Positions 34,277-51,259 of a stretch of 64,000 nucleotides of DNA are shown here, piece by piece. Made by a program: the position numbers and the translations under genes. Each line of letters starts with the position of its first letter. The stretch's first letter is position 1. A model generated the notes under the pieces. The model made no database searches and was not told the DNA's origin. It worked only from the letters and a program-made list of their open reading frames with translations. The stretch is from contig CM043971.1 in the NCBI GenBank assembly GCA_014529385.2, positions 89,517,340 to 89,581,339 on the forward strand. The letters run 5' to 3'. The DNA comes from Adiantum capillus-veneris (taxonomy: Eukaryota > Streptophyta > Polypodiopsida > Polypodiales > Pteridaceae).

Positions 34277-34311
<35 letters not shown>
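30340..34311 (-). mobile_element. Array of 5'-truncated CT-associated LINE copies, minus strand
   Basis: Four fragments of one LINE family follow each other in the same orientation. M1 (34279 to about 33030) starts at a (CT)n tract at 34280-34311 and runs from late reverse transcriptase to a 3' tail. M2 (about 33018 to 31079) starts in the reverse transcriptase (LFGMYVDEV) directly after the tail of M1 and again ends in a tail. M3 (31074 to about 30640) starts in the C-terminal domain (GGTTTTGTGACTAGGCC) directly after the ATTTCATTTATCTCTC tail of M2. M4 (about 30648 to 30340) is a reverse transcriptase piece with YADD. All are full of stops. Tails share TTTGGTCTCATA and CATTTTGGCCTTTTG with the plus-strand copies at 44.5, 45.9 and 47.8 kb. 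Confidence 0.88.
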
Positions 34312-35119
34312 CCTCTTGACTATTTCTTTCCACCCACAACACGGTTTGAGAAAAGCGCACCCTTTTCCAAGAGCTTAAAAACCTCCACATCAACACCACC
34401 TTTCTCTCGAAAGGCAGTGAGTCAATGATGAGTACAAAACACCTCCAATAATACTACCATTCCAACCCTTGCTGTTTTATTAACCCTCAGATTATAAAAC
34501 AATTACAAAAGGAGACATTTCTAGGCTCCAAAATGGTAAACATGCACACGTAATCTTGATGACAGGGACCTTTAAGAATCTGTCAAGATTCATGACATTC
34601 CTCCTTTCATCAATTATACATACCTATCCCTCCGATTTTTTTAAAAAGTAAAGGAACAAGAACTTCACTCTTCTCAACTCTAGTCTCGATTAGTGGCAAT
34701 GTCTTCGAACATTCCCATAAAACATTGACTAATTGAAAAGAGAGAGAGCCAATAACAAAATAAGAAAACAAAACGAACCTCTTGTGGTGTGCATTGAACA
34801 AACTCTCAAGGAAAAGTAAAACCATACACAATCATTAGGCTCATAATTAATTTGCAGATATTTTTGTATAAAAGCACACCTTACATGAAAGGAGTAGGTC
34901 CAAGCTTTTGCATGCACAAGATACACTTGAAAAGAATGCTATCCCTAGTGTGTGTCAGACTTTGAAAAACTGTTTCAAAGTAGCCAACTAAGGACTACAC
35001 AACAAAATTGACCAAAATTTGTGATTGTATCTCCTCCTTAGCATTGGCGGGTAACCGACAGGCCATCAGTTTTCTATACAGATAGAAACTACATACACAA
35101 ATACGATGGCAAACAAAGT
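34312..35119. other. Unassigned DNA downstream of the ABC transporter
   Basis: No supported feature lies between the (GA)n tract and the polyadenylation signal of the transporter. Confidence 0.4.
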
Positions 35120-35125
35120 TTTATT
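35120..35125 (-). terminator. Candidate polyadenylation signal of the ABCC gene
   Basis: AATAAA on the minus strand lies about 290 bases after the stop codon at 35415. Confidence 0.4.
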
Positions 35126-35414
35126 CAAAAGCCAAAACTCCAAAAGAGCCGATTGCCTATGTTTACATTCTGTTAAGCTCGAGTCAAATTGCAACTGAGG
35201 GAAAATGCAAATCCTAGCAGTTGGTTTAGTTGTGCCTTTGGGCTTATATCTCTGCCTGGTGTTGCACTTTCTTGCATCAGTCACCTAAATTGCGCTCTGT
35301 AGACGCATGCAGTTACAATTTGCAACTCTATCACGCCTTAGTAATGCAGTAAAACTCCTCTTGGCAAAACTTTGGTCTAGCCACCCTAAGCATCCTTTGA
35401 TTAACTCTTGGCAG

Positions 35415-41068
<5,654 letters not shown>

Positions 41069-41319
41069 TGCCTAGCAACCAGAAAACGCATAAAATATGT
41101 GTGAAAAAGTCAGACATCACACGTACTCATACAAAGGATTCCAACAAACATGCAGGCAGATGTGTTGGGTTAAAGGCCCTAAATAACCCCTTTTGTACAC
41201 TTTATGTACATTTTTATACTTTGTCCAGGTTCACCTGGACACATTTTTTTAAAGTCACTTAAAATAAAAATGGAAAACCGACAACTCAACATAAGTGAGT
41301 TTTCCCAAAAACGTACAAG

Positions 41320-41362
<43 letters not shown>
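41320..41362. repeat. (CT)n tract before LINE copy A
   Basis: About 42 bases of CT end exactly where LINE sequence begins. The tract lies in the intron upstream of the first visible ABCC exon. Confidence 0.9.
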
Positions 41363-41364
<2 letters not shown>

Positions 41365-44300
41365 TATGTTATGACACAGCCGAGCTTTATTCCTTGTATT
41401 CAGGATTTCACAGTGGGAGCCAGACCAGTGGGCGTAGCAGTGGATCATGCTCTCTTGACACTGTCCGTATCTTTTCAGTTTAGTACAGCCCAGAAATCAG
41501 GAGGCAGGTCACACACCCGTTATACATTTACACCAGAGACTGACTCAGTTTATACAGAGGCGATCTGGGATCGTCTATGCACAGTTGCTCCAGGCCTCTC
41601 AGTAGAGGAGTGCACTACTTTACTGACTGAGACACTACATGATGCAGCATCAGAGGCATACCCACACACTCAACCGGATCGGAGGCGACATTCTGGGAGC
41701 ATGCCCCAGAATAGTTGGTATGATGAGGAGTGCAGAGAGATGAGAGCCCAGCTTCAGAGGGATCTTCATTTAGGAGTCATCACCTACAGACAGTCGCGGA
41801 TTGCTTTCCGGCGCCTTGTGCGAAAGAAGAAACGAGCTTACCTGGCCCAGATGGAGCGAGACTTGTATCAGTTGTTCTTGAGTAGAGACTCAGGCGAGGC
41901 ATGGCGACTCTTCCATGAGCACTCCCCTCCCCCAATGATTACTTCTCCTGATGTGTGGGGCCAGTATGCGACATCGTTATATACGGTTCCTGGGCAGGAT
42001 CCCCTTCCAGATCCTACAGAGCCATGTCCACCTACGAGCACCTTCTTTACCACTGAGATGGTAAAGAGAGCCATTGACAGGATGAGGACCAGGAGGGCTT
42101 ACGATCATGACGGTCTAGTAGCGGAGAACTTTATACATGCTAGGGATATGCTGATGGAGGTTCTTGCAGTGTTGTTCAATCGTGCCATGTGTGAGGGATT
42201 ACCTGAGACTTGGAGGTTGTCTACTATTGTGCCTATATTCAAGGCAGGTGATCCTACAGAGCCTGGAAACTACCGCACTATTATGGTTGGACACACACTG
42301 GCACGATTGTATGCATCCATTATTGAGCAGCAGTTGAGTAACTGGGCAGAGGGTGAGGGTGTACGGGCCAAGGGACAGGCAGGTTTCAGGAGGGGTTTCT
42401 CCACTCTTGACCATATTCTGACACTCAGAGCTATCATTGAGGAGGGCAGGTCACATGGGAGACGGATTTATTGTAGCTTTGTGGATTTCCGCAAAGCATT
42501 TGACATGGTACCGAGAGCTCAACTGATGCGCAGACTGCAGGAGATGGGGGTGCCCACAGTGTTGATTTGGGGGATTATGGCTTTATACAGATCAGTGATG
42601 GGACATGTACGCACCCCAGAGGGGATATCTGACTTAGTTCACTCCACTATCGGGGTGAAACAGGGTTGCCCATTGTCTCCTACTCTATTTGGTATGTATG
42701 TTGATGAGGTGTCTGATTACATTGACGGAGAGGGTGATAGAGGTGCCCAGCTGGCAGGGACGTGGATCCCATTGTTGTTATATGCTGATGATATTGTCTT
42801 GATCTCTGACTCACCAGAGGGTATGCAGCGACAGTTGGATGCATTACACAGTTTTGCAGAGGATAGTGGATTGTCTGTAAACCTTGGTAAAACCAAGGTC
42901 ATGGTGTTTAACACCACACCGCAGTGGATCAGGAGATCGGCACCGACCTTCACGTATGGTCAAGAGATTGTGGAGTATACAGATGCATACACTTACCTTG
43001 GGATAGTCTTCACTGGGCCGAGGTTTTCTTTGGGGAGAGCAGCAGAGACTAGACTGACCAGAGCTTATGCGGCCTTGGGAGGCTTGGAGAGGATGTGTTC
43101 GCAGGTTCAGTTCCAGGAACCTCGGACAAAGTTATGGCTCTTTGATACTTTAGTAGCCTCAGCTATGATGTATGGGGTACAGGTATGGGGACCTTCTGTA
43201 GGCCAGGATGGTTGGAGACGTATGGAGAGGCCCTTGGTATCTATGATCTCCCGATTGATTAGAGCCAAGGCCTCCGTACCTCACGCGATCATTCGAGCAG
43301 AGCTAGCTGCCCCCCCCATGGAGATTGAGGCGCTTACCAGATCAGTGTCCTTTGTGCACAGCCTATGGGATACTACTAGAGACAGATATGCTAGACTGGC
43401 CCTTGAGTCTTCCAGACAGTTAGCTCTACAGGGGGACACTTCATGCTGGTATGCACAGATGACTTCATGGTTTCAGACGCATGGCTTCACCATGGACAGG
43501 TTGCCCCCTTTCCAGTATTCTCTTCAGGCACCCTCGCTGTCTCTTACACGGGTGGAGATCACTAGACTCATTCGTCAGGACCTGATCCAGCTCGACACCA
43601 AGAGGACATGGATAGAGCCGCCTCAGGAGTTGAGCACGAAGATGGCTTTCTATAGAGAGCATCTTCTCCACCTCACAGGAGATGGGTTTGTGATTCGACC
43701 CAGCTACATGGACACACATATGTCTCATGGTTTGCGTTGTGCCATTGGTCAGATACGCACATCCTCACATCAGCTCGAGATTGAGACTGGTAGATTCAGA
43801 GGGATACCAGCAGACAGCAGGATATGCCGATTATGCCAGAGAGAGCCAGAGACAGAGTTGCACTACATATGTCATTGCACAGTGTTCTATGAGATACGGG
43901 GGCGTTTCCACTGCTTATTCAGAGAGGGTTTTGGTCCTCTATCTAGGGTCATGAGTTATGAGGATCAGAGATGTCTTGGACTATATCTACTTGAGTTACA
44001 CAAGTATAGAGACACTTTACTGGGGAGAGCTAGAGAGAGGCAGTCCCAGAGACACATTACAGATTTCTTTTCACTAGATATGGGACAGCCAGAGGAGCAG
44101 CCACCACTGCAGAGCTCGTCCCACACTCATTCGACCACTACTGGCACTCTCATCGACCGAGCATTGGAGCTACAGAGATACAGACGACCGCGACTGAGGA
44201 GAGGAGCTACACAACATCGATGGAGACTACAACAGAAGATTCGAGCCATACTCTCTCGACATCCAGAGTGCAGATGACGATGGATCCTCACCATTTCTTC

Positions 44301-44528
44301 CATCTTTGTTTCACACACTGTTACATCCAGTTTACCGGGTACCTATTGTATCAGCTGCTACACCCACGTAGTTTTAGATTGTAGTAGTAGTAGTAGTATT
44401 TTGTTCCACTTCTAGTTCTTTTCTAGTTCTTTTGTACCCAGACATGGTATTAGATTCACTATTTTGTAACTGATTGGTCTCATAGGTCATTTTGGCCTTT
44501 TGAAGACGTTAATATAACATTTCATTTC

Positions 44529-44532
<4 letters not shown>
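41363..44532 (+). mobile_element. CT-associated LINE, copy A (longest)
   Basis: A non-LTR retrotransposon copy, truncated at its 5' end, runs from the last strand of the endonuclease domain through the reverse transcriptase and C-terminal zinc knuckle to a 255-bp 3' UTR. The UTR ends with TTTGGCCTTTTGAAGACG, ATTTCATTTCATTT and then (CT)n. There is no poly(A). Its 5' end abuts (CT)n as well. Confidence 0.93.
41371..44277 (+). CDS. LINE ORF2-type protein: reverse transcriptase with C-terminal zinc knuckle
   Basis: An uninterrupted frame of 968 codons. Residues 28-36 (VDHALLTLS) match the end of an APE-type endonuclease, so roughly the first 200 or more residues are missing. The reverse transcriptase spans about 215-500 (FVDFRKAFD near 374, GVKQGCPLSPTLFGMY near 429, catalytic LLLYADDIVLIS near 470). 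A thumb-like region follows (YTYLGIVF, AYAALGGLERMC). The C-terminus has a CX2CX8HX4C zinc knuckle (CRLCQREPETELHYICHC, near 821-838) and a basic tail. The protein would nick DNA and reverse-transcribe its own RNA at the nick. The upstream ATG at 41371 is only the first in frame after the truncation. An open frame this long and free of stops marks the copy as young. Confidence 0.9.
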   Translation: MTQPSFIPCIQDFTVGARPVGVAVDHALLTLSVSFQFSTAQKSGGRSHTRYTFTPETDSVYTEAIWDRLCTVAPGLSVEECTTLLTETLHDAASEAYPHTQPDRRRHSGSMPQNSWYDEECREMRAQLQRDLHLGVITYRQSRIAFRRLVRKKKRAYLAQMERDLYQLFLSRDSGEAWRLFHEHSPPPMITSPDVWGQYATSLYTVPGQDPLPDPTEPCPPTSTFFTTEMVKRAIDRMRTRRAYDHDGLVAENFIHARDMLMEVLAVLFNRAMCEGLPETWRLSTIVPIFKAGDPTEPGNYRTIMVGHTLARLYASIIEQQLSNWAEGEGVRAKGQAGFRRGFSTLDHILTLRAIIEEGRSHGRRIYCSFVDFRKAFDMVPRAQLMRRLQEMGVPTVLIWGIMALYRSVMGHVRTPEGISDLVHSTIGVKQGCPLSPTLFGMYVDEVSDYIDGEGDRGAQLAGTWIPLLLYADDIVLISDSPEGMQRQLDALHSFAEDSGLSVNLGKTKVMVFNTTPQWIRRSAPTFTYGQEIVEYTDAYTYLGIVFTGPRFSLGRAAETRLTRAYAALGGLERMCSQVQFQEPRTKLWLFDTLVASAMMYGVQVWGPSVGQDGWRRMERPLVSMISRLIRAKASVPHAIIRAELAAPPMEIEALTRSVSFVHSLWDTTRDRYARLALESSRQLALQGDTSCWYAQMTSWFQTHGFTMDRLPPFQYSLQAPSLSLTRVEITRLIRQDLIQLDTKRTWIEPPQELSTKMAFYREHLLHLTGDGFVIRPSYMDTHMSHGLRCAIGQIRTSSHQLEIETGRFRGIPADSRICRLCQREPETELHYICHCTVFYEIRGRFHCLFREGFGPLSRVMSYEDQRCLGLYLLELHKYRDTLLGRARERQSQRHITDFFSLDMGQPEEQPPLQSSSHTHSTTTGTLIDRALELQRYRRPRLRRGATQHRWRLQQKIRAILSRHPECR

Positions 44533-44616
<84 letters not shown>
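44533..44616. repeat. (CT)n tract between LINE copies A and B
   Basis: 84 bases of CT join the ATTTCATTT tail of copy A to the middle of the reverse-transcriptase-downstream region of copy B. Confidence 0.95.
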
Positions 44617-44618
<2 letters not shown>

Positions 44619-45879
44619 TCATTAGAGCCAAGGCCTCAGTACCACGTGCTATTGTTCGAGCAGAGCTAGCTGCCCCCCCACTAGTGGTTGAGGCGCGCAC
44701 CAGATCTGTCTCCTTCATACACCGCATGTGGGAACTTCCCAGAGACAGATATGCCCGCCTTGCACTTGAGTCCTCTCGATAGTTAGCCATGCAGGGAGAT
44801 ACAGCATGCTAGTATGGGGAGATGACATCATGGTTTCAGGTGCATGGGTTCAGCATAGACAGATTGCCTCCCTTCCAGTACTCACTGGATGCACCCTGTT
44901 TGACTCTTACACAGTCCGAGATCACCAGGCTCATCCGCCAAGACGTGACTCAGCTAGACACCAGGAGGACATGGATACAGCCAGCACAGGAGCTGGGCAC
45001 GAAGATGGCTTTCTACAGAGAGCATCTCCTCCCGCTTACGGTTGATGGTTTTGTGACGAGGCCCAGATACATGGACACCCACTTGTCTCATGGGATACGA
45101 TGTGCTATCGGCCAGATACGCACATCTTCACACCAGCTGCGGATCGAGACTGGGAGATACAGCGGAGTACCAGTAGAGGCCAGGACATGCCCCCTGTGTG
45201 ACATCGAGCCTGAGACAAAGTTGCACTACACATGCCACTGCCCCATCTACTACGAGATACGAGGCCGCTTCCATTGCTTGTTCAGAGAGGGCTTTGGACC
45301 ATTCTCCAGAGTTATGCAGTACGAGGATCAGAGATGTTTGGGTTTGTTTTTGCTCGAGCTATGCAAACACAGAGAGAGCCTGATGAGAGGAGACGCTAGC
45401 TAGTCTCAGAGACAGATCACAGATTTCTTTAGAGCTGCACTGGACACTCGGAGGAGTTACTACCACAGCACAGCTCGTCGTCTCACACCAGAGGCACACT
45501 GATCGACCGAGCGACTGAGCTGGGGAGATCCAGACACCCACAACTGCGGAGGACTACACAGTATCGGCGGAGGCTTCATCAGAGGATTCGGATCGCTTTG
45601 GCTCGACATGCACGACGCCCGGTCAGACTACTGACCATGGAGGAGATTGATGAGATCCGCCAGGGACCGATGCTGGATCTCTTGTGATCTAGCTATCCCA
45701 GCTAGCTGCTTAGTTCACACCTAGTAGTTTAGGATTCCATAGTATTTTATTGTGACATTTGTCATTTCATTTTTGTCATCTTGTTACTCTAACTCAGACT
45801 TTGTATCAGATCCACGACATTGTAACTTTCTGGTCTCATAGGTCACTTTGGCCTTTTGAAGACGTTAATCTAACATTTC

Positions 45880-45883
<4 letters not shown>
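44617..45883 (+). mobile_element. CT-associated LINE, copy B (5' truncated)
   Basis: Begins at LIRAKASVPRAIVRAELAA, equivalent to 43258 of copy A, directly after (CT)n. The C-terminal frame is readable from 44822 to 45402 (CPLCDIEPETKLHYTCHC zinc knuckle). In-frame TAG stops occur at 44780-44782, 44812 and near 45401. The 3' UTR ends AACATTTCATTT followed by (CT)n. An extra GIRQGP-type tail after the basic region differs from copies A and C. Confidence 0.92.

Positions 45884-45942
<59 letters not shown>
45884..45942. repeat. (CT)n tract between LINE copies B and C
   Basis: 59 bases of CT form the tail of copy B and the 5' junction of copy C. Confidence 0.95.
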
Positions 45943-45944
<2 letters not shown>

Positions 45945-47820
45945 CTATCGGAGTGAAACAGGGATGCCCACTGTCCTCTACTTTATTTGGCATGTATGTT
46001 GATGGGGTCTCTGATTATATTGACAGAGGAGGAGATAGAGGTGCTCAGCTTGCAGGGACATGGATCCCTCTTTTATTGTATGCTGACGATATCGTGTTGA
46101 TATCAGAATCGCCAAAGGGTATGCAGAGACATTTGGACGCATTGCATAGTTTTGCAGAGGATAGTGGATTGTCTGTCAACCTTGGTAAAACCAAGGTCAT
46201 AGTATTTAATACCACGCCACAGTGGGTTAGGAGATCAGTACCTACTTTCACATATGGGCAGGACAGTATGGAGTACACTGATGCATACACATATCTTGGG
46301 GTGGTCTTTAGTGGACCGAGGTTCACACTGAAAGTGGCAGCAGACACTAGATTGACTCGTGCCTATGCAGCCTAGGTGGTTTAGAGAGGATTTGTTCGCA
46401 GGTTCAGTTCCAGGAACCTCGAACAAAGCTCTGGCTTTTCGATACTTTGGTCGCTTCAGTTATGCACTACGGGGTTCAGGTTTGGGGACTGTCTATTGAC
46501 AGTGCTGGATGGAGTAATATGGAGAGACCCCTGATATCTATGATTTCTAGGCTGATTAGAGCCAAGGCCTCAGTCCCACATGACATCATACGAGCGGAGC
46601 TGGCTGCCCCACCTATGGAGGTTGAGGCACTCACCAGATCAGTATCATTGGTACACAGCTTATGGGACACCACCAGGGACAGGTATGCCAGGCTTGCTCT
46701 TGAGTCATCCAGACAGCCGGCATTACAGGGAGATACATCATGTTGGTATGCACAGATGAGCTCATGGTTTCAGAGGCATGGTTTCAGCATGGACAGGCTG
46801 CCCCCTTTCCAGTATTCTCTTGATGCACCATCCTTGGCTCTTACAAGGATGAAGACTACTAGACTCATTCGGCAGGATCTTATCCAGCCTGATAGCAAGA
46901 GGACATGGATAGAGCCATCACGGGAGTTGGGTACAAAGAGGATTTTCTATAGAGAGCATCTTCTTCAACTCACGACAGACGGATTTGTCACACGGCCCAG
47001 TTACATGGACATGCATCTATCTCATGGATTACGATGTGCTATAGGCCAGATTCGCACATCTTCACACCAGCTTGGGATTGAGACAGGTAGATTCAAAGGC
47101 ATACCAGCAGACAGTAGGATATGTTAGTTATGCCATGCAGAGAGACAGAGTTTCACTACATATGTCGCTGCACAGTCTACTATGAGATACGGGGACGCTT
47201 TCATTGTCTATTCAAAGATGGTTTTGACTCATTAGATAGAGTCATGAGATATCAGGATCAAAGATGTCTCGGATTATTCCTACTTGAGATTCAGAGACAT
47301 AGAGATGCTCTATTGAATCGGCAAAGACAGAGACAGTCCCAGAGACGCATCTAAGATTTCTTCAGTCTGAGTACCACAGAGGCAGAGGGGACACCACCAC
47401 CACAGAGCTCGGTTCCCACCCATACACACACCAACGGTACTCTCATTGATCGAGCTATAGAGTTAGGGAGATCGAGACGACCGCGACTGAGGAGGGGAGC
47501 CACACAACACCGGCGGAGATTGCGGCAGAGGATCCACAGGATTCTAGCACGACACCCAGAGTGTCGATCAGGATAGGCTTCATGCTACTGCTATATTGTA
47601 TCATGGTGACACTTATCCCCACTTTGTACCTTTATGGCATGATACCATTGCTCAGCCTACCAGCCACCCATAGGAGTCGGTAGCACTCCTATCAGTTTTT
47701 TGTTTGTAGTTTTCTTTGTTTTGTACCCAGACTTGGTACTAGACTCGTCATTGTAATTAGTTGGTCTCATAGGTCATTTTGGCCTTTTGTAGACGTTAAT
47801 ATATCATTTCATTTCATTTC

Positions 47821-47824
<4 letters not shown>
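45943..47824 (+). mobile_element. CT-associated LINE, copy C (5' truncated)
   Basis: Starts inside the reverse transcriptase (GVKQGCPLSSTLFGMY) directly after (CT)n. YADD is intact (near 46080-46095). The frame breaks near 46370 and again around 47125, where TAG replaces a codon before the zinc knuckle, and at 47352. The 3' UTR ends in three ATTTC units and (CT)n. Confidence 0.92.

Positions 47825-47888
<64 letters not shown>
47825..47888. repeat. (CT)n tail of LINE copy C
   Basis: 64 bases of CT, interrupted at 47889 by an L1-type fragment and resuming at 48320. Confidence 0.95.
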
Positions 47889-48625
<737 letters not shown>

Positions 48626-48639
48626 CACACAAGCCCTCT

Positions 48640-48711
48640 CCTTCTACGCGTAGAAGGACTTCCTACGCGTAGCAAGTCCCCGGCACCCCTCCTTTACCTA
48701 CGCGTAGAAGG
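48640..48711. promoter_or_regulatory. Repeated ACGCGT palindromes in the G1 LTR
   Basis: The 18-bp perfect palindrome CCTTCTACGCGTAGAAGG (48640-48657) is followed by CCTACGCGTAG (48662-48672) and CCTACGCGTAGAAGG (48697-48711). They lie 20-90 bases upstream of the TATATAAGC motif, so they are placed like upstream promoter elements. Function is inferred from position only. Confidence 0.45.
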
Positions 48712-50026
48712 ACTTTCCATCTCCTACGGGTAAGATAATATATAAGCAAACCAAGGCTAGCACTATTTGGCAGATGAGCAAGGAGAACACAGGCCCTCGG
48801 CAGCAGGTTCCCCCTCTCTCTCAGCAAGACTCCCACTCCTTGGGCGATTTCCTCCAAGCAAGCTCCCCTAGCATTTTTCATCAAGCATCGCCATAGCCTC
48901 TCATTGCTTGGCATTTTCAGCAAATCACCATCGCCCTATAGTCCCAATCCTTGGCGTTGTCAGCAGTCACATCCATTGCCAAGTATCATCAAGACTAGCG
49001 TTTTTCATCCAAGCATTGGTCGCCACTAGTTCCAGCCCTTGGGCGATTTCAGCAGGCTTTTGTCGCCCTCTTTCCATAGTCATTTCAGCCCCACAACAGC
49101 AGCAGATTTTCAGTCATAAAGACCAGCAAAATCAGCGTTTTCTCTTGCGTTTTCAACGGTAGCAGAATTCAGCCAGTAACGTTTTCGGACAGCAGTACAA
49201 GGACAGCAGAATTCAGCCCTTAAAACCAGTCTCGCCATCCCCGTCGTCGTCATCGATCTAGCCTAGACTTGCATCAGTCACATGCATCCACTTTGTACCA
49301 GTTTGTGCAATCAATCGTAGAACACTCTCGCCAACGAGAGTGGGGCCTTCGGAGGAGGGTTTTACGTCTTTGGTGTCGTATTCTCTTCTCTCTCTATTTC
49401 TCAGTTTCATACACGTGCATGCACAGTGTCCATTCACTTTGTTTATGATCATTGCAATCTCTCATTAAGAACGGAAGGCTCTCCCTTCCATAAGAACAAA
49501 AAGGAACCTTGAGCACATTATGGAGCACTCATCTTGAGAAAGAACAACATTCATTCCGCTGCACCTTACATTGGTATCAAAGCTTTGGCAGTGTTCTGTA
49601 TCACTCGTGGAAAGAACCACAAGAATCACAAGATTTTTTTTTTTGCTTGTTGCGGTCGCTCGAACCCAAGTTCGCTTGGGCGTGTTGATTCCTAATCGTG
49701 TTTTTGAAGAGTGACAGGAATCCCAGGAAAGAAGGGCTTGTCCAGCCTCCCCTTGTGCCTCTTTTCACTCATTGAGAGCGGACCGTGCACTTAGCGGCCG
49801 GCCAATTGACGTGAGGTGGGAAAAAGCAACCTTGGTGTGAGCGCAAGGCCGCCAAGGGGTGCGCCCGCGGAAAAGAGCAGAACTCGGGTGAAGAGAAGAT
49901 CCTTCTCAAACACAGATTGCAAGAGAAAGAAAACCTGAAGAACCCCAAGAACCTCAAGAACCCAAGAACCCAAGACCCTCAAGAACCCAAGTTCCTCGTG
50001 AACTTAAGAACCAAAGATCATAGTGC

Positions 50027-51018
50027 ATGGTCATCACCCGAAGCGGAATGGATACTTCGCATACATGTGATGGGCATGAGAGAGGCGACGAAGAATTTTT
50101 TCCAACAGGAGGTTTTTCCGACCCTCCCCCTTCTCCATCTACGCCACGAGTTGTACCAACTTCCATGGAGACGATGGTCAAGTCGATGTTGGACATGATG
50201 GCCCAACAACAAGAAGCAAATCACGAAGCGATCGCGTTGCTCTGGCACAACAAGAAGCGAATCGCACGTGTGAAGAACGAAATGAAAGAAATGCAATACA
50301 ACAAGAAGCAACTCGCATTGCCTTGGAACGTGAGCGCGAAGAACGCAACGAAAGAAATGCCATACAGCAAGAAGCGACTTGCATTGCCTTGGAACGCGAG
50401 CGCGATGAACGAAAAGAAAGAAAAGCACAAAGACAGGAGGAAGTTGAAGCAAGACGAGCGGCCTCGGAGGCCGATCGGGAGGCTCAAAGAGAACTCCGCA
50501 CTCAAGAATTGGTTCGACAAGTTCTTGCCTCGAAATCTGAACCAGCCAAAGATGTTGGTAGTTCCTCAAGTGGCGCAAGCCGGGATGCGGACTCCAACAA
50601 CCCAGTCACAGAGAAATTGACTTTCAATAAGTATGATGGTAAGATGGATGCTACAGTTATTCATTCTTGGTTACATCAAATTCATGCTTATTTTGCGACA
50701 ACTAAGAAGACAGGAAATAGCAAAGTTTTGACGACACCCATGTACCTTGCCGGTGATGCCATCAATTGGTACCACGCATGGCAAGAGGCACAATTAGCCA
50801 CGCACCTAGAGGAAGCCGACGAATTCACGCCCCTTTCCTTTAGTTGGGCTAATTTCCAAGACAAGCTCAAGGCGCAGTTTATGCCTCCTCAGTACCCTAA
50901 AAAGTCACTTCATCCCACCACGACCATTCCTTCGCCTTTTGAGTGTTGCTTGCATGAATGGAGGGGGTTGTACGAGAAGAACAGGCCATGGATTATGCGA
51001 GAAAGACAGAGAACTTGA
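50027..51018 (+). pseudogene. G1 Gag (retrotransposon gag) with charged coiled-coil arm
   Basis: The frame starts MVITRSGMDTSH at 50027, followed by a proline-rich patch (DPPPSPSTP). An arm of repeated EREREERNERNAIQQEA-type heptads comes from a 66-bp DNA repeat (about 50215-50430). The core retrotransposon Gag domain follows (EKLTFNKYDGKMD, WLHQIHAYF, YLAGDAINWYHAW, FQDKLKAQF; 50610-50890). A frameshift inside the repeat arm (about 50290) separates the leader from the core. The zinc knuckle and pol are missing because the element is interrupted downstream. Gag would form the particle coat for element RNA. Confidence 0.82.
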
Positions 51019-51048
51019 GCCTTGAGGGTTTGTGGCAGAGAGATTGGG

Positions 51049-51225
51049 AAATGAAATGAAATGAAATGTTGTATTAACGTCTACAAAAGGCCAAAATAAC
51101 CTATGAGACCAAAAAGTTACAATTGGTGAATCTGATACCATGTCTGAGAGAGAGGGCTTAAATAACCTATGAGACCAAAAAGTTACAATTGGTGAATCTG
51201 ATACCATGTCTGAGAGAGAGGGCTT
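51049..51225 (-). mobile_element. Solo 3' tail of the CT-associated LINE, partly duplicated
   Basis: On the minus strand it carries the LINE 3' terminus (GGTCTCATAGGTTATTTTGG and ATTTCATTTCATTT). A 65-bp unit (AATAACCTATGAGACCAAAA ...) is tandemly duplicated at 51096 and 51161. It interrupts G1. Confidence 0.8.
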
Positions 51226-51259
51226 GAAAGTTGACTCCTTGAGAGCTTGAGAGAGAGAG

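Larger units (their letters stand above)
48626..51048 (+). mobile_element. Gypsy-like element G1: 5' LTR and gag, 3' part lost
   Basis: The 5' LTR ends at 49570 (CACCTTACA) and is related to the LTRs of element G2 (62183-63367). A TATATAAGC promoter motif is at about 48727-48735. A PBS, TGGTATCAAAGC, follows at 49572. The Gag leader and Gag are read from about 50027 to 50890. The element is cut at about 51048 by a tail of the CT-associated LINE. The left LTR boundary is not clear because microsatellite and minisatellite DNA precede it. Confidence 0.78.
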
